Source: Providencia rettgeri (GTDB lineage Bacteria; Pseudomonadota; Gammaproteobacteria; Enterobacterales; Enterobacteriaceae). Taken from it: DNA of 64,000 bases. Of this stretch, positions 9,023 to 18,037 are shown one piece after another; position 1 is the first letter of the stretch, and each line of letters starts with the position of its first letter. The position numbers were made by a program, and so were the translations under genes. Below the pieces are notes generated by a model, which searched no databases, was not told the DNA's origin, and saw nothing but the letters and a program-made list of their open reading frames with translations. The stretch covers positions 1,890,501 to 1,954,500 of the forward strand of contig UGTZ01000001.1 of assembly GCA_900455085.1 (NCBI GenBank), in the 5' to 3' direction.

Positions 9023-10264
9023 ATGGCCGCTCAAGAAAGTGCACCAACTACGGCTGAATATGTGAAAAGCCGCCGTTCATCACTGATAAGCGCAATTTTT
9101 TTAATGGCAACCTCTGCCATTGGTCCTGGGTTTATCACACAAACTGCTACTTTTACCGTGACATTAGGAGCCGCTTTTGCCTTCGGGATATTAGCGTCTA
9201 TTGTGATTGACTTCATTGTTCAACAGAACATATGGCGGGTTGTTACCCTGACTAAAATGCACTCATCCGAAATTGCGAATGCCACAATTCCTGGGAGTGG
9301 TTATTTACTCGCCATATTGGTTATTTTTGGCGGGCTAATTTTTAATATTGGCAATATTGCAGGCGCAGGGTTAGGGCTTAATGCTTTAGTCGGCTTAGAC
9401 CCTAAATGGGGTGGTTTAATTAGCGCACTATTAGCCATTTATATTTTTTCCTCCCGTAAGGCCAGCACATTTATTGATAGGTTAATTATTGGATTAGGTG
9501 TAGTGATGATTGGCTTAACGTTATTTGTCGCTATTGCATCAAACCCACCTGTTGGTGAGGCATTACGTCAAAGCGTACTACCGGACACGGTTGATTTTGC
9601 CATGATAACCACCATTGTTGGGGGCACTGTTGGGGGGTATATCTGTTATGCAGGCGCTCATCGCTTATTGGATAAAGGCGCAGTAGGTATTGAAAACATT
9701 AAAGTTGTTTCTAGCGCTGCGACAAAAGGTATCTTAGTTGTTGGGTTGATGCGTTACATTTTATTTTTGGCTATCTTAGGTGTAGTTGCAAGTGGTGTGA
9801 CTATTGATATTTCTGGACATGCGGCTAACCCGGCATCACAAGCATTTCAGGCAGCTGCGGGTAATTTTGGTTTACGTATCTTCGGTTTAATTCTATGGGC
9901 TGCAGCACTTACCAGTGTGATTGGTGCAGCGTATACCTCAATGAGCTTCTTAACGGCATTTAAGTCTTCTATCACAGAAAGGCAACGTAATGTTGCAACT
10001 ATCATATTCATCGCAGTTTCTCTGATTGTCTATTTATTTATGGGAACAGCCCCTGCGGCATTATTGGTTTTTGCCGGTGGTTTCAATGGGCTAATTTTAC
10101 CTATTGGTTTAACTTTATTTGTTTATATCGGCTGGAAACGCTCAGATTTAATGTCAGGTTACCATTATCCACGTTGGCTATTATGGTCTGGTGTTGTGAC
10201 GTGTGCACTCACTTGGTATATGGGCGCAATGTCTGTCGGTGCAATCTTTAATTATCTGAAATAA
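9023..10264 (+). CDS. NRAMP-family-like transporter (YcsG type) of the 5-oxoproline operon
   Basis: 413 residues. ATG 9023 is preferred to ATG 9017 because AGGAG at 9011-9015 is only 1 nt from the first but 7 nt from the second. About 11 hydrophobic helices. The first helix reads ATSAIGPGFITQTATFTV, where typical NRAMP metal transporters have the metal-binding DPGN. Here the Asp and Asn are missing, so a divalent metal is an unlikely substrate. In B. subtilis the homologue ycsG lies in the ycsF-ycsG-ycsI-kipI-kipA cluster. Context suggests import of 5-oxoproline or a related small acid. It is the first gene after the sigma-54 promoter and is 14 nt from pxpA. Confidence 0.85.
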   Translation: MAAQESAPTTAEYVKSRRSSLISAIFLMATSAIGPGFITQTATFTVTLGAAFAFGILASIVIDFIVQQNIWRVVTLTKMHSSEIANATIPGSGYLLAILVIFGGLIFNIGNIAGAGLGLNALVGLDPKWGGLISALLAIYIFSSRKASTFIDRLIIGLGVVMIGLTLFVAIASNPPVGEALRQSVLPDTVDFAMITTIVGGTVGGYICYAGAHRLLDKGAVGIENIKVVSSAATKGILVVGLMRYILFLAILGVVASGVTIDISGHAANPASQAFQAAAGNFGLRIFGLILWAAALTSVIGAAYTSMSFLTAFKSSITERQRNVATIIFIAVSLIVYLFMGTAPAALLVFAGGFNGLILPIGLTLFVYIGWKRSDLMSGYHYPRWLLWSGVVTCALTWYMGAMSVGAIFNYLK

Positions 10265-10278
10265 CTCAAGGAGAAGCC

Positions 10279-11058
10279 ATGAGAAAGCAAATTGATTTAA
10301 ATAGCGACCTTGGGGAGAGTTTTGGCCAATGGGAAATGGGGAACGATACCGCCATTCTTCCTGTTGTTAGTAGTGCCAATATTGCCTGCGGTTTTCATGC
10401 GGGTTCGCCAGAAGGGATATTAAAAACCCTTAAAGCAGCGAAGGAAAATGGTGTTGCTGTTGGTGCTCATGTTGGCTATCCCGACTTAGTGGGATTTGGT
10501 CGACGTAATATGGATATTGCATCAAATGAATTAACTGCGGACGTGATTTATCAAATTGGTGCATTACAAGGGTTAGCAACCGCAGCAGGAACACAAGTTT
10601 TATATGTTAAACCCCATGGAGCATTGTATAACACGATTGCTCATGATAAACGTCAAGCTATGGCGGTGATTGATGCGATATTAGCCATTGATAAGCAGCT
10701 GATATTAGTCGCATTAGCAGGATCGCCATTAATTGAGTGGGCGAGAGAATGTGGCTTAAATGTCGTCGCAGAAGCTTTTGCTGATAGAGCTTATAACAGC
10801 GATGGTACATTAGTATCTCGAAAATTAGCCGGCTCTGTATTACATGACCCACAGATAGTCGCAGACCGCATGTTGCAATTGGTCATGGAGGACGGTGTGA
10901 TGTCAATTGATGGAAAATTTACACCGGTTGACGCGGGGTCAATTTGTGTTCATGGCGATAGCCCTGGCGCTCTTGAAATGGCAAAACAGGTGCGCGCCAT
11001 TCTAGAGAAACAAGGTATTGAAATTTATGGTTTTGCTCATAAAGGAGACCGCGAATGA
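10279..11058 (+). CDS. pxpA: 5-oxoprolinase subunit PxpA (LamB/YcsF family)
   Basis: 259 residues with AAGGAGA just before ATG. Family landmarks are IDLNSDLGESFGQWEMG at the N-terminus, SSANIACGFHAGSP near 35-50, GAHVGYPDLVGFGRR, VKPHGALYN, EAFADRAYNSDGTLVSR and CVHGDSPGA. PxpA acts with PxpB and PxpC in the ATP-dependent opening of 5-oxo-L-proline (pyroglutamate) to L-glutamate. Its stop overlaps the next start (ATGA), which indicates coupling. The protein is intact. Confidence 0.94.
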   Translation: MRKQIDLNSDLGESFGQWEMGNDTAILPVVSSANIACGFHAGSPEGILKTLKAAKENGVAVGAHVGYPDLVGFGRRNMDIASNELTADVIYQIGALQGLATAAGTQVLYVKPHGALYNTIAHDKRQAMAVIDAILAIDKQLILVALAGSPLIEWARECGLNVVAEAFADRAYNSDGTLVSRKLAGSVLHDPQIVADRMLQLVMEDGVMSIDGKFTPVDAGSICVHGDSPGALEMAKQVRAILEKQGIEIYGFAHKGDRE

Positions 11059-11861
11059 CACCGCTAATGAAGGCATCACAGCAGGCCATTGAAGCCGCTC
11101 GTCTTGCACGCCTTGCTATCCGCGAAGGATATGACAAACCAACAGCTGGCCTTGCTCCGGGCATGACTCAAGCCAACATGATTGCATTGCCACGCGATTG
11201 GGCATTTGATTTTTTATTATATGCTCAGCGTAATCCAAAGAGCTGCCCTGTTTTGGACGTATGCGAAGCAGGGAGTTGGCAAACTGTTTTAGCTGAAGGT
11301 GCTGATTTACGTACTGATATTCCACGTTACCGTGTGTGGGAAAATGGTCAGTTAACCGCTGAAATTACGGATGCGACATCGATTTACCAACAACATCCTG
11401 ATTTAGTGACTTTTTTAATTGGTTGCAGTTTTACTTTCGAAACACCAATGATTGAAGCCGGTATTGATGTACGGCATATCACCGATAAATCCAATGTTCC
11501 GATGTATAAAACTAATCACCTTTGTCGCCCAGCTGGGCGTTTACAAGGGGAGCTAGTGGTTTCAATGCGACCAATACCTGCAAATCGAGTGGCGGATGCT
11601 GTGAGTATTACTGGCAGGTTTCCTGCGGTGCATGGCACGCCTATTCATATTGGTGCACCAGAACAATTAGGTATTGTTGACATTATGCAACCTGACTTCG
11701 GTGATGCGGTTCGCATCGAAGAGGGCGAAATTCCCGTTTTTTGGGCTTGTGGTGTAACGCCTCAAGCAGCAGTGATGAAATCAGGGGTTCCCTTCGCATT
11801 AAGCCATGCACCTGGTTACATGTTTATCACAGATGTACCTGATGCCGCATATCATATATAG
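11055..11861 (+). CDS. DUF1445 family protein (YcsI-like putative hydro-lyase)
   Basis: 268 residues, overlapping the pxpA stop by 4 nt. Conserved DUF1445 blocks are visible: the N-terminal TAGLAPGMTQANMIALP, FLIGCSFTFETPMIEAGI, VSMRPIPANRVADAVSITGRFPAVHGTPIHIG and the C-terminal FALSHAPGYMFITDVPD. The family occurs beside kipI/kipA in Bacillus. The same domain occurs in the animal mitochondrial D-glutamate cyclase, which forms 5-oxo-D-proline. Its exact reaction in bacteria is not settled; a role linking D-glutamate and 5-oxoproline is an inference. Confidence 0.85.
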   Translation: MTPLMKASQQAIEAARLARLAIREGYDKPTAGLAPGMTQANMIALPRDWAFDFLLYAQRNPKSCPVLDVCEAGSWQTVLAEGADLRTDIPRYRVWENGQLTAEITDATSIYQQHPDLVTFLIGCSFTFETPMIEAGIDVRHITDKSNVPMYKTNHLCRPAGRLQGELVVSMRPIPANRVADAVSITGRFPAVHGTPIHIGAPEQLGIVDIMQPDFGDAVRIEEGEIPVFWACGVTPQAAVMKSGVPFALSHAPGYMFITDVPDAAYHI

Positions 11862-11870
11862 AGGTGCCAA

Positions 11871-13446
11871 TTGAGATTTTTACCCGTCAATTTAAGTGCC
11901 TTTATGGTGGAGTTAGAAAGTCTTGAGCAAACAATGGCATTGACTGATTCCTTAACAGAAATGCCAATTTATGGGATTGACGAAATTACGCCAGCAGCAA
12001 GGACGATTTTAATTCGCTATAACCCGATCAAGATTGATGTAAATGATTTGGTTGAAAAGATTTCGCTTAGGGATGTGTCAAGGGTCGTCGGCAAGGCCAG
12101 CAAATTGGTCACTATCCCTGTTCATTATAATGGGGAGGATTTATCCGATGTTGCATTGCATTTAGGTATATCCACCGCTGAAGTTATACGTCGTCATACA
12201 GAAAATGAATTTCAGGTTGCATTTAGCGGTTTTGCCCCAGGTTTTGGTTACATGGTTTCGAAAGGCGCTAATTTGAATGTTCCAAGGCGTCAATCACCAA
12301 GGGTGCGTATTCCTGCGGGTTCTGTTGCATTAGCGGGAGAGTTTAGCAGTGTCTATCCACAAGCTAGCCCTGGCGGATGGCAGTTGATTGGTGTGACTGA
12401 GCTATTAATGTGGGATATCAATCGACCTGAACCTGCGTTAGTTCAGGCAGGAACGCGGGTCAACTTTGTTGATGCAGCGAAAAGTCAGATTAGCTATAGC
12501 TTGCCAACTAAAGAGAAAATTGAAACTAAACCTGAGAGTGTGGCTGCTGATTTAACCGTTTTAACGACGGGGTTACAGGTTTTATTTCAAGATTTAGGGC
12601 GTATTGGCCAATCGGCATTAGGTATTTCAGAATCAGGCAGTATGGATAAATCGGCATTGCGTAGTGCAAACCGTATTGTGGGGAATGAATCAGACTCACC
12701 CGCTTTAGAGATAATACAAGGTGGGTTTAAGGCTCAGGTACACAAAGACCTTATTGTTGCAGTGACTGGAGCGCCTTGTGTTATTGACGTTATCACGGCA
12801 GAACACGAACAATATCAAGTTAATACTTATCAACCAATTCATTTAGCAAAAGGCGACACCATTAAACTAAGCCGGCCGAACAAAGGTGTACGTAGCTATT
12901 TTGCTGTGCGGGGTGGTTTTAACATAGAACCTATTTTATCGAGTTGTTCGTTTGATACGTTAGCGCAAGTTGGTCCAGCCCCAATTACAGTAGGCCAAAC
13001 ATTAACGGTTAACACCAATTCGTCTTCATTAGCCGTTTCATTGTATGAAACACCTGTTTTTGATTATCCCGCTGAAAGCGACATAGTGGTTTTGGATGTG
13101 GTATTGGGACCTCGAACGGATTGGTTTACAAAAACAAGCCGTTGAGCAACTAACGAATCAGTTATGGCAAGTCACAGCGTCATCAAACCGTATAGGCCTG
13201 CGCTTATTGAGTGACAAACCGTTAGAGCGCGAACAATTACAGGAGCTACCGAGTGAAGGGACTTGCATTGGGGCTATTCAAGTGCCAGCAAATGGCCAGC
13301 CCGTTTTGTTTCTCAACGACCACCCTTTAACTGGCGGTTATCCCGTTATTGGCGCGGTATGTGAATACCATTTGGATTTAGCAGGACAAATCCCGGTGAA
13401 TGCCAAAATACGTTTTAATCCACTCGGTGAATTTAAAGCATTGTAA
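11871..13446 (+). pseudogene. Fused 5-oxoprolinase subunits PxpB-PxpC (KipI-KipA), one frameshift
   Basis: TTG start 10 nt after the previous stop, with GAGGTG upstream. Residues about 1-215 are the KipI/PxpB (AHS1) domain, with FSGFAPGFGYM and YPQASPGGWQLIG. From about 225 the KipA/PxpC (AHS2) domain begins, with FQDLGRIGQSALGISESGSMD. The frame stops at 13145, but the rest of KipA continues in the +1 frame from about 13135 to TAA at 13446. The A5 run 13130-13134 has one A too many: removing it restores DWFTKQAVEQL. The repaired length is 524 residues, normal for a fusion. The product serves 5-oxoprolinase and may pair with the downstream carboxylase. Sequencing error is the likeliest cause. 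Confidence 0.88.
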
Positions 13447-13456
13447 GGGAGCCATT

Positions 13457-15201
13457 GTGCTTATGAACATGAATAATAACAAAAACCATAAAGTATTGAT
13501 TGCTAATCGAGGCGAAATCGCAGTTCGTATTATCCGTGCATGTCGTGATTACGGTTTTCAGTCTGTTGCTGTTTATGCGGATAGCGATATTGATGCACTC
13601 CACGTCAAAATAGCCGATGAAGCCTACGGGCTTGGAGGAAATTCCCCTACAGAGAGTTATTTGAATATTGAAAAGCTGATTAGTCTCGCTCAGCAATCGG
13701 GTTCGACGATGGTACATCCAGGATATGGTTTTTTATCTGAACGGGCTGAGTTTGCGCGTGCAGTTGAAGCCGCAGGGTTAATCTGGATTGGGCCTAGCGC
13801 AAACAGTATTGATATATTAGGAGATAAGGTTCAGGCTCGTCATATTGCAATGCAGGTCGGCGCGCCGCTAGTGGTTGGCACAAAAGACCCGGTGAATAAC
13901 GCACAAGAAGTCCTCGAATTTGCCCATCAACATGGTTTGCCTATTGCCATTAAGGCTGCGTTTGGTGGTGGAGGTAGAGGGCTCAAAGTCGCTTGGCAAC
14001 TCCATGAAGTTGAAGAACTTTATCATTCGGCTGTACGTGAAGCGACCGCGGCATTTGGTCGTGGTGAATGCTTTATTGAACAGTTTTTGCATAACCCTCG
14101 GCACATTGAAGCACAAGTTATTGCGGATACGCATGGCAACGTGCTGGTGGTGGGAACCCGTGACTGTTCACTGCAGCGTCGTAATCAGAAACTGGTTGAA
14201 GAGTCGCCAGCACCTTTTTTATCCGAAAGTCAACAACAACAAATTATTCAAGCCTCTACCGATATTTGCCGTAAAGCAGGTTATGTTGGAGCAGGAACCG
14301 TTGAATTTTTGTTAAGCCAAGATGGAACGCTGTCATTTCTAGAAGTGAATACGCGCTTACAAGTTGAGCACCCAGTCACAGAGGAAACCGCAGGTATTGA
14401 CTTAGTGATTGAGCAGTTACGAATTGCAGAAGGCTTACCTTTAAGTATTAAGAAGATGCCGATCCCACGAGGGCATGCTTTTGAATTTCGTATTAATGCT
14501 GAAGATGCTGGAAACGGGTTTTTACCGACCCCTGGCACCATTACCGTTTTTGATGCACCATCGGGCCTGGAGTGCGTGTTGACAGTGGCGTAATGGCTGG
14601 AACAACAATACCGGGCACCTTCGATTCGTTAATGGCGAAATTAATTGTGGTGGGTCGTACTCGAGAGCAAGCCATTTCGCGTGCACGCCGTGCATTGGCT
14701 GAATTTACTATTGAAGGTGTTGCATCAGTTTTACCATTCCACCGTGCAGTAATAGAACAAGCTGATTTTTGTGATAATTTTAGTGTACATACGCGTTGGA
14801 TAGAGACTGAATTTAATGTGGAAATTCCACCGGCAAAACGGCAAATTCCATTATCGGATCCTGAGATAACACGGACTTTCATTGAAATCGATGGAAAGCG
14901 TTGCGAGTTAGGTTTACCCACTCAATTGTTTTCTAGTTTTTCAGGTAATAACTCCGTAGCAGCCCATTCTGCGTCTCAGAAGGTCCACAATCCTGATGCG
15001 GTCAATGCCCCCATCTCTGGGATATTGTTTAATTGGCTGATCCCTCAGGGAAATAATGTTTCAAAAGGGGATGTAATCGGTGTAATGGAAGCAATGAAAA
15101 TGGAAGTGCAGATTGTTGCACACCGAGCCGGAACATTGAAACACTGGGCTATTAAAGGGGATTTTGTTGAAGCGGAGAGCCCAATAGCTGAAATTATTTA
15201 A
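13457..15201 (+). pseudogene. Biotin carboxylase fused to a biotin carrier domain (AccC-like), one frameshift
   Basis: Likely start GTG 13457 (AAGGGAG 5 nt upstream) or ATG 13463. Biotin carboxylase N-domain (KVLIANRGEIAVRIIRACR), ATP-grasp loop IKAAFGGGGRGLKV and catalytic block FLEVNTRLQVEHPVTEETAGIDL lead to TITVFDAPSG. There the frame breaks at GGGCC 14563-14567, where one C is missing. The other frame continues with RVDSGVMAGTTI and ends in a BCCP domain with the biotinyl-lysine motif EAMKMEV. Adding the base gives 581 residues. There is no usual carboxyltransferase gene nearby; the fused PxpB-PxpC is homologous to the carboxyltransferase part of urea carboxylase. It starts 10 nt after pxpC. 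Confidence 0.87.
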
Positions 15202-15213
15202 TTTGGTGCCTGT

Positions 15214-15246
15214 TTAGTTTGAGCTAAAGGAGTTAGCTCAAACTAA
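15214..15246. terminator. 14-bp inverted repeat after the pxp operon
   Basis: TTAGTTTGAGCTAA (15214-15227) and TTAGCTCAAACTAA (15233-15246) form a perfect stem with a 5-nt loop. There is no T run on either side, so it may terminate weakly or stabilise mRNA ends. It overlaps the end of the opposing small gene. Confidence 0.5.
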
Positions 15247-15512
15247 CGGGAAAGCCGTTCTGGCAATGTTCTGAGAGGGAGATGCGGTGCGGGTATGGTA
15301 TGTTTCTCTTCAGCGGTCATTTCATTGCTATCACGATAGACCTCGCCACAGAGAAAATAGAGGTTCGGTCGCTTAGATTCTAGGTAATTTTTTCGGCTAA
15401 TACATTGTTCTTGTGTAAAAATAGTTTCAGTCACCGGTAACGCATCACATGAATCTGTGCCACAAGGGCTAACCCATAACGCCCAACCAATGAGTACCAT
15501 ATGTCCTGCCAT
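15243..15512 (-). CDS. Small cysteine-containing protein, DUF1482/YebW-like
   Basis: 89 residues with AAGGAAGG about 9 nt upstream of the start. A short hydrophobic N-terminus (MVLIGWALWV) is followed by four spaced cysteines and the pattern ETIFTQEQC...YFLCGEV, reminiscent of the small enterobacterial DUF1482 (YebW) proteins. The resemblance is weak and the function unknown. It is convergent with the pxp operon. It may be exported or membrane-anchored. Confidence 0.5.
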   Translation of the reverse strand: MAGHMVLIGWALWVSPCGTDSCDALPVTETIFTQEQCISRKNYLESKRPNLYFLCGEVYRDSNEMTAEEKHTIPAPHLPLRTLPERLSR

Positions 15513-15913
15513 TTACATTGCCTTCCTTAATAAGAACCAATATGAACCGCTGAAAGTAATGACTGTAAGTAACTATCTAATTCACATACGCATTATAGGT
15601 TAAATTCTAACATTGAGTTAACCAAATGTATGTATTTAGGCATGATGAATTCTCTCATGCACACTAAAAAGCAAATCTTTATAAATTAAAAAGTTGCGAA
15701 TTATTATAAATAGAAAATAAATGATTTAATAATAAATAACGCGGAATATTGTTAAAATTACCTTGTTGATAATGAGTGTTTTTTTGTGTTAGATCGCAAA
15801 AAACAAAATAATTATCTGCAATTAACCGATATTAGAGCTCAAGCCTGTCAATTAAGGCTCTTTTTAACTAGGATTATGACAACCACTAATAAGAAAATAG
15901 ATAGGAATAAATC
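15513..15913. other. AT-rich intergenic region upstream of the DUF924 gene
   Basis: 400 nt without a coding frame. AGCCT (15842-15846) pairs with AGGCT (15855-15859) and is followed by CTTTTT. This resembles a terminator on the plus strand with no obvious gene in front of it, so a short RNA or a leader attenuator is possible. Confidence 0.35.
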
Positions 15914-16457
15914 ATGAATGCCATGGAAGAAGTGCTTTCATTTTGGTTTGAGGAATCGACACCAAAACAATGGTTTGAAAAAAGCGCTAAATTTGATTTG
16001 ACGATAGCACAACGGTTTGCGCATATTTGCGAACGTGCAGCTAAGGGAGAATTAGCTTATTGGCGGGCATCTATTCGTGGGCGCTTAGCAGAAATTATTG
16101 TTCTAGACCAGTTTTCACGTAATTTATGGCGTGATACGCCAAGGTCTTTTGCTCAAGACGCAATGGCTTTAGCATTAGCGCAAGAGGCGATTAAGCAACA
16201 TGATTATAATCTCCTGACACTATCACAGCGCAAGTTTGTTCTAATGCCATTTATGCACTCTGAATCGAGTTTTATTCATTTACAGGCAGTTGAGCTATTT
16301 CGCATGCTGGGTGACGACGGCACATTAGATTTTGAAATGCGACATAAAGCGATTATTTGATAAATTTGGCCGCTATCCGCACCGTAATGAAATTTTAGGC
16401 CGTGCATCAACACAAGAAGAAATTACATTTTTACAAGAGCCAAACTCTTCTTTTTAG
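15914..16457 (+). pseudogene. DUF924 family protein, one frameshift
   Basis: ATG 15914 reads a typical DUF924 N-terminus (EEVLSFWFEESTPKQWFEKSAKFD, then GRLAEIIVLDQFSRNLWRDTP and FVLMPFMHSES). It stops at 16358-16360 after HKAII. The family's C-terminal block continues in the next frame as DKFGRYPHRNEILGRAS and QEPNSSF to TAG 16457. The T run at 16356-16358 has one T too many. The repaired product is 180 residues, the family norm. DUF924 proteins are small helical bacterial proteins related to tetratricopeptide folds and of unknown function. Probably a sequencing error. Confidence 0.85.
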
Positions 16458-16461
16458 GTTG

Positions 16462-16505
16462 AAACCAAATGAGCCCATGTTTTGTTTAATAAGCTCATTT
16501 GGTTT
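16462..16505. terminator. Bidirectional terminator between DUF924 and dmsD-like genes
   Basis: A perfect 13-bp stem: AAACCAAATGAGC (16462-16474) with GCTCATTTGGTTT (16493-16505), loop of 18 nt, between two convergent genes. Confidence 0.7.
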
Positions 16506-16515
16506 AGTATTTTAT

Positions 16516-17109
16516 TTAGCGGAATAATTCAGTATTGACTGGAGATAACGCTAATTCCAATTGTAGTGATTTAAGATAAATCTCAGTGAATTGTGCAAGG
16601 GTAGGGTAAAAAGCAGTCTCTGTTTTGCTTTGCTGCACTAACTCTAAATAGCGATATGCCCAAGGTAATAAATATTGCTCAAATAAAGTAATAATGGCGC
16701 TGTCGTCCTGTTGTTCCGCTAAAGCAGAAACGGCCATCATCATTAAGCCAAATTGGTCTTCTGGTTCTCGTAGCCCTGTATCAGTGACTAGACCTTTCGT
16801 TTGCAAGAAGTCGCGATAAGCCGTTGTTGACTCTCCCATAACCGTATTATCATGTTCTAAATACACTGAGCCCCAAGGCGGAGCAGGCATACTGCCTTGT
16901 CCTTCGAATAAAATTGAATAATCATACGCAATATCATCAGGTTGTATTTGTGACAACAAAGTACAAATAGCCTGAATTTGCTCAGGGTTTTCCCAAGAAT
17001 GTAATTGTGGTATTTCACCTAAGACAGGGTAGACGTTGCGTAAAGTATCCGATTGCGGAGGGTAGTAGAAAAACGCACCAAGGATGCGGATCATTGTCGT
17101 GTCAATCAT
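16516..17109 (-). CDS. dmsD: TorD/DmsD-family redox enzyme maturation chaperone
   Basis: 197 residues, all helical. The family motif EPEDQFGLMM is at about 115-125, with the region PPWGSVYLEHDN before it. TorD/DmsD chaperones bind the twin-arginine signal and the folding apo-protein of molybdenum reductases. It is the last gene of the dms cluster, 150 nt after dmsC on the same strand, as in many enterics. DmsD is the most likely identity because of the dmsABC neighbours. A second in-frame ATG (residue 6) is possible. Confidence 0.87.
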   Translation of the reverse strand: MIDTTMIRILGAFFYYPPQSDTLRNVYPVLGEIPQLHSWENPEQIQAICTLLSQIQPDDIAYDYSILFEGQGSMPAPPWGSVYLEHDNTVMGESTTAYRDFLQTKGLVTDTGLREPEDQFGLMMMAVSALAEQQDDSAIITLFEQYLLPWAYRYLELVQQSKTETAFYPTLAQFTEIYLKSLQLELALSPVNTELFR

Positions 17110-17201
17110 ATTATTTTATCCGTCTTATTTTGTGCTAAGCATGACATCATTATCTAATTTCCTGCAGTTATATTGATGCAGGATGGTGTTGGATTTCTAA
17201 A

Positions 17202-17227
17202 CAAAGAACCCCAAAAGGAGTTCTTTG
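17202..17227 (-). terminator. Hairpin between dmsC and dmsD
   Basis: CAAAGAAC (17202-17209) pairs with GTTCTTTG (17220-17227), extended inside by a mismatch and two G-C pairs. On the minus strand it is followed only by TTTAG, so it may attenuate or process the dms transcript rather than stop it fully. Confidence 0.45.
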
Positions 17228-17259
17228 ATAGGTCATCTTAACACAGCAACAACAAAGGG

Positions 17260-18036
17260 TTACATGGTGATTTGCCACAGATTATAGAATGCGATACGGC
17301 CAGCAAGTTCAGCTAATAATACTGCAGCAGCACAAGTCGCTAATGTCGCTTTTGGCGCGCGGTGCTTTAACGCCATACCAACGAATGCAGCTAAAGCAAT
17401 GGCTAAGACAACGACTTGGAAGCCCCAGAAGCCAGTTTGCTCGTTGCTAAGAGCTGGACCAGTTTCGGTTAAAAAAGCTTGGTAACCAGCACGGCTAGCA
17501 AAAATAGCGAAAGTACCGATTAAGAACGAAGCAATACCTAAGCCACGAGCACCGATTGCAATGGCGAGAGCGCCACCTCCGACTAACATCGTCATCCACA
17601 TTTGCAGTGTCGTGTAACCGGTATTCCAGTTAGCAATAGTGGCGATGTTGTATACCTGAGGTATTGACCAAACAAATGCAAGTCCTGACACTACCGCGGC
17701 AATATTAGCTAGCTCGCGTAATAACGTATGTTTGAAAAACAAAGTAAAAAATAACGTTGCAGCAGCGCATCCAACAAATACGCCACTTAAGAACGCTTCA
17801 TTACTCATTGGCGAACGGCCTACACCCAATAGCATATTAAAGAAGCGTAGTGGTTGGCCAACGTGTAACCCACCGACACCTAAACCTATTATCATAATAA
17901 TAAAGGCCACGATATTGGCAGTTTTTAACTGTTTATCGTCAATAGAACCCATTCTACGGCTGATATAAGCGAGTAAGAAAAGTCCAGCAGCTGACTGTCC
18001 TAAGACGGTGAAAAAAACGAGTGGTAATTCATGCAT
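17260..18036 (-). CDS. dmsC: DMSO reductase membrane anchor subunit DmsC
   Basis: 258 residues, about eight hydrophobic helices. It begins MHELPLVFFTVLGQSAAGLFL, characteristic of DmsC. It anchors DmsAB to the inner membrane and oxidises menaquinol, passing electrons to DmsB. The start is 1 nt after the dmsB stop, showing tight coupling. It has one or two conserved histidines in the membrane part (GGLHVGQP), as expected for the quinol site. Confidence 0.92.
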   Translation of the reverse strand: MHELPLVFFTVLGQSAAGLFLLAYISRRMGSIDDKQLKTANIVAFIIMIIGLGVGGLHVGQPLRFFNMLLGVGRSPMSNEAFLSGVFVGCAAATLFFTLFFKHTLLRELANIAAVVSGLAFVWSIPQVYNIATIANWNTGYTTLQMWMTMLVGGGALAIAIGARGLGIASFLIGTFAIFASRAGYQAFLTETGPALSNEQTGFWGFQVVVLAIALAAFVGMALKHRAPKATLATCAAAVLLAELAGRIAFYNLWQITM

Positions 18037-18037
18037 C

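Noticed and set aside
13120..13145. Programmed +1 frameshift or transcriptional slippage joining the two parts of pxpC
   Set aside because: The A5 tract is short for slippage and no +1 shift motif or stimulatory structure is seen. Similar indels occur in five unrelated genes of the window, so a common technical cause is simpler.
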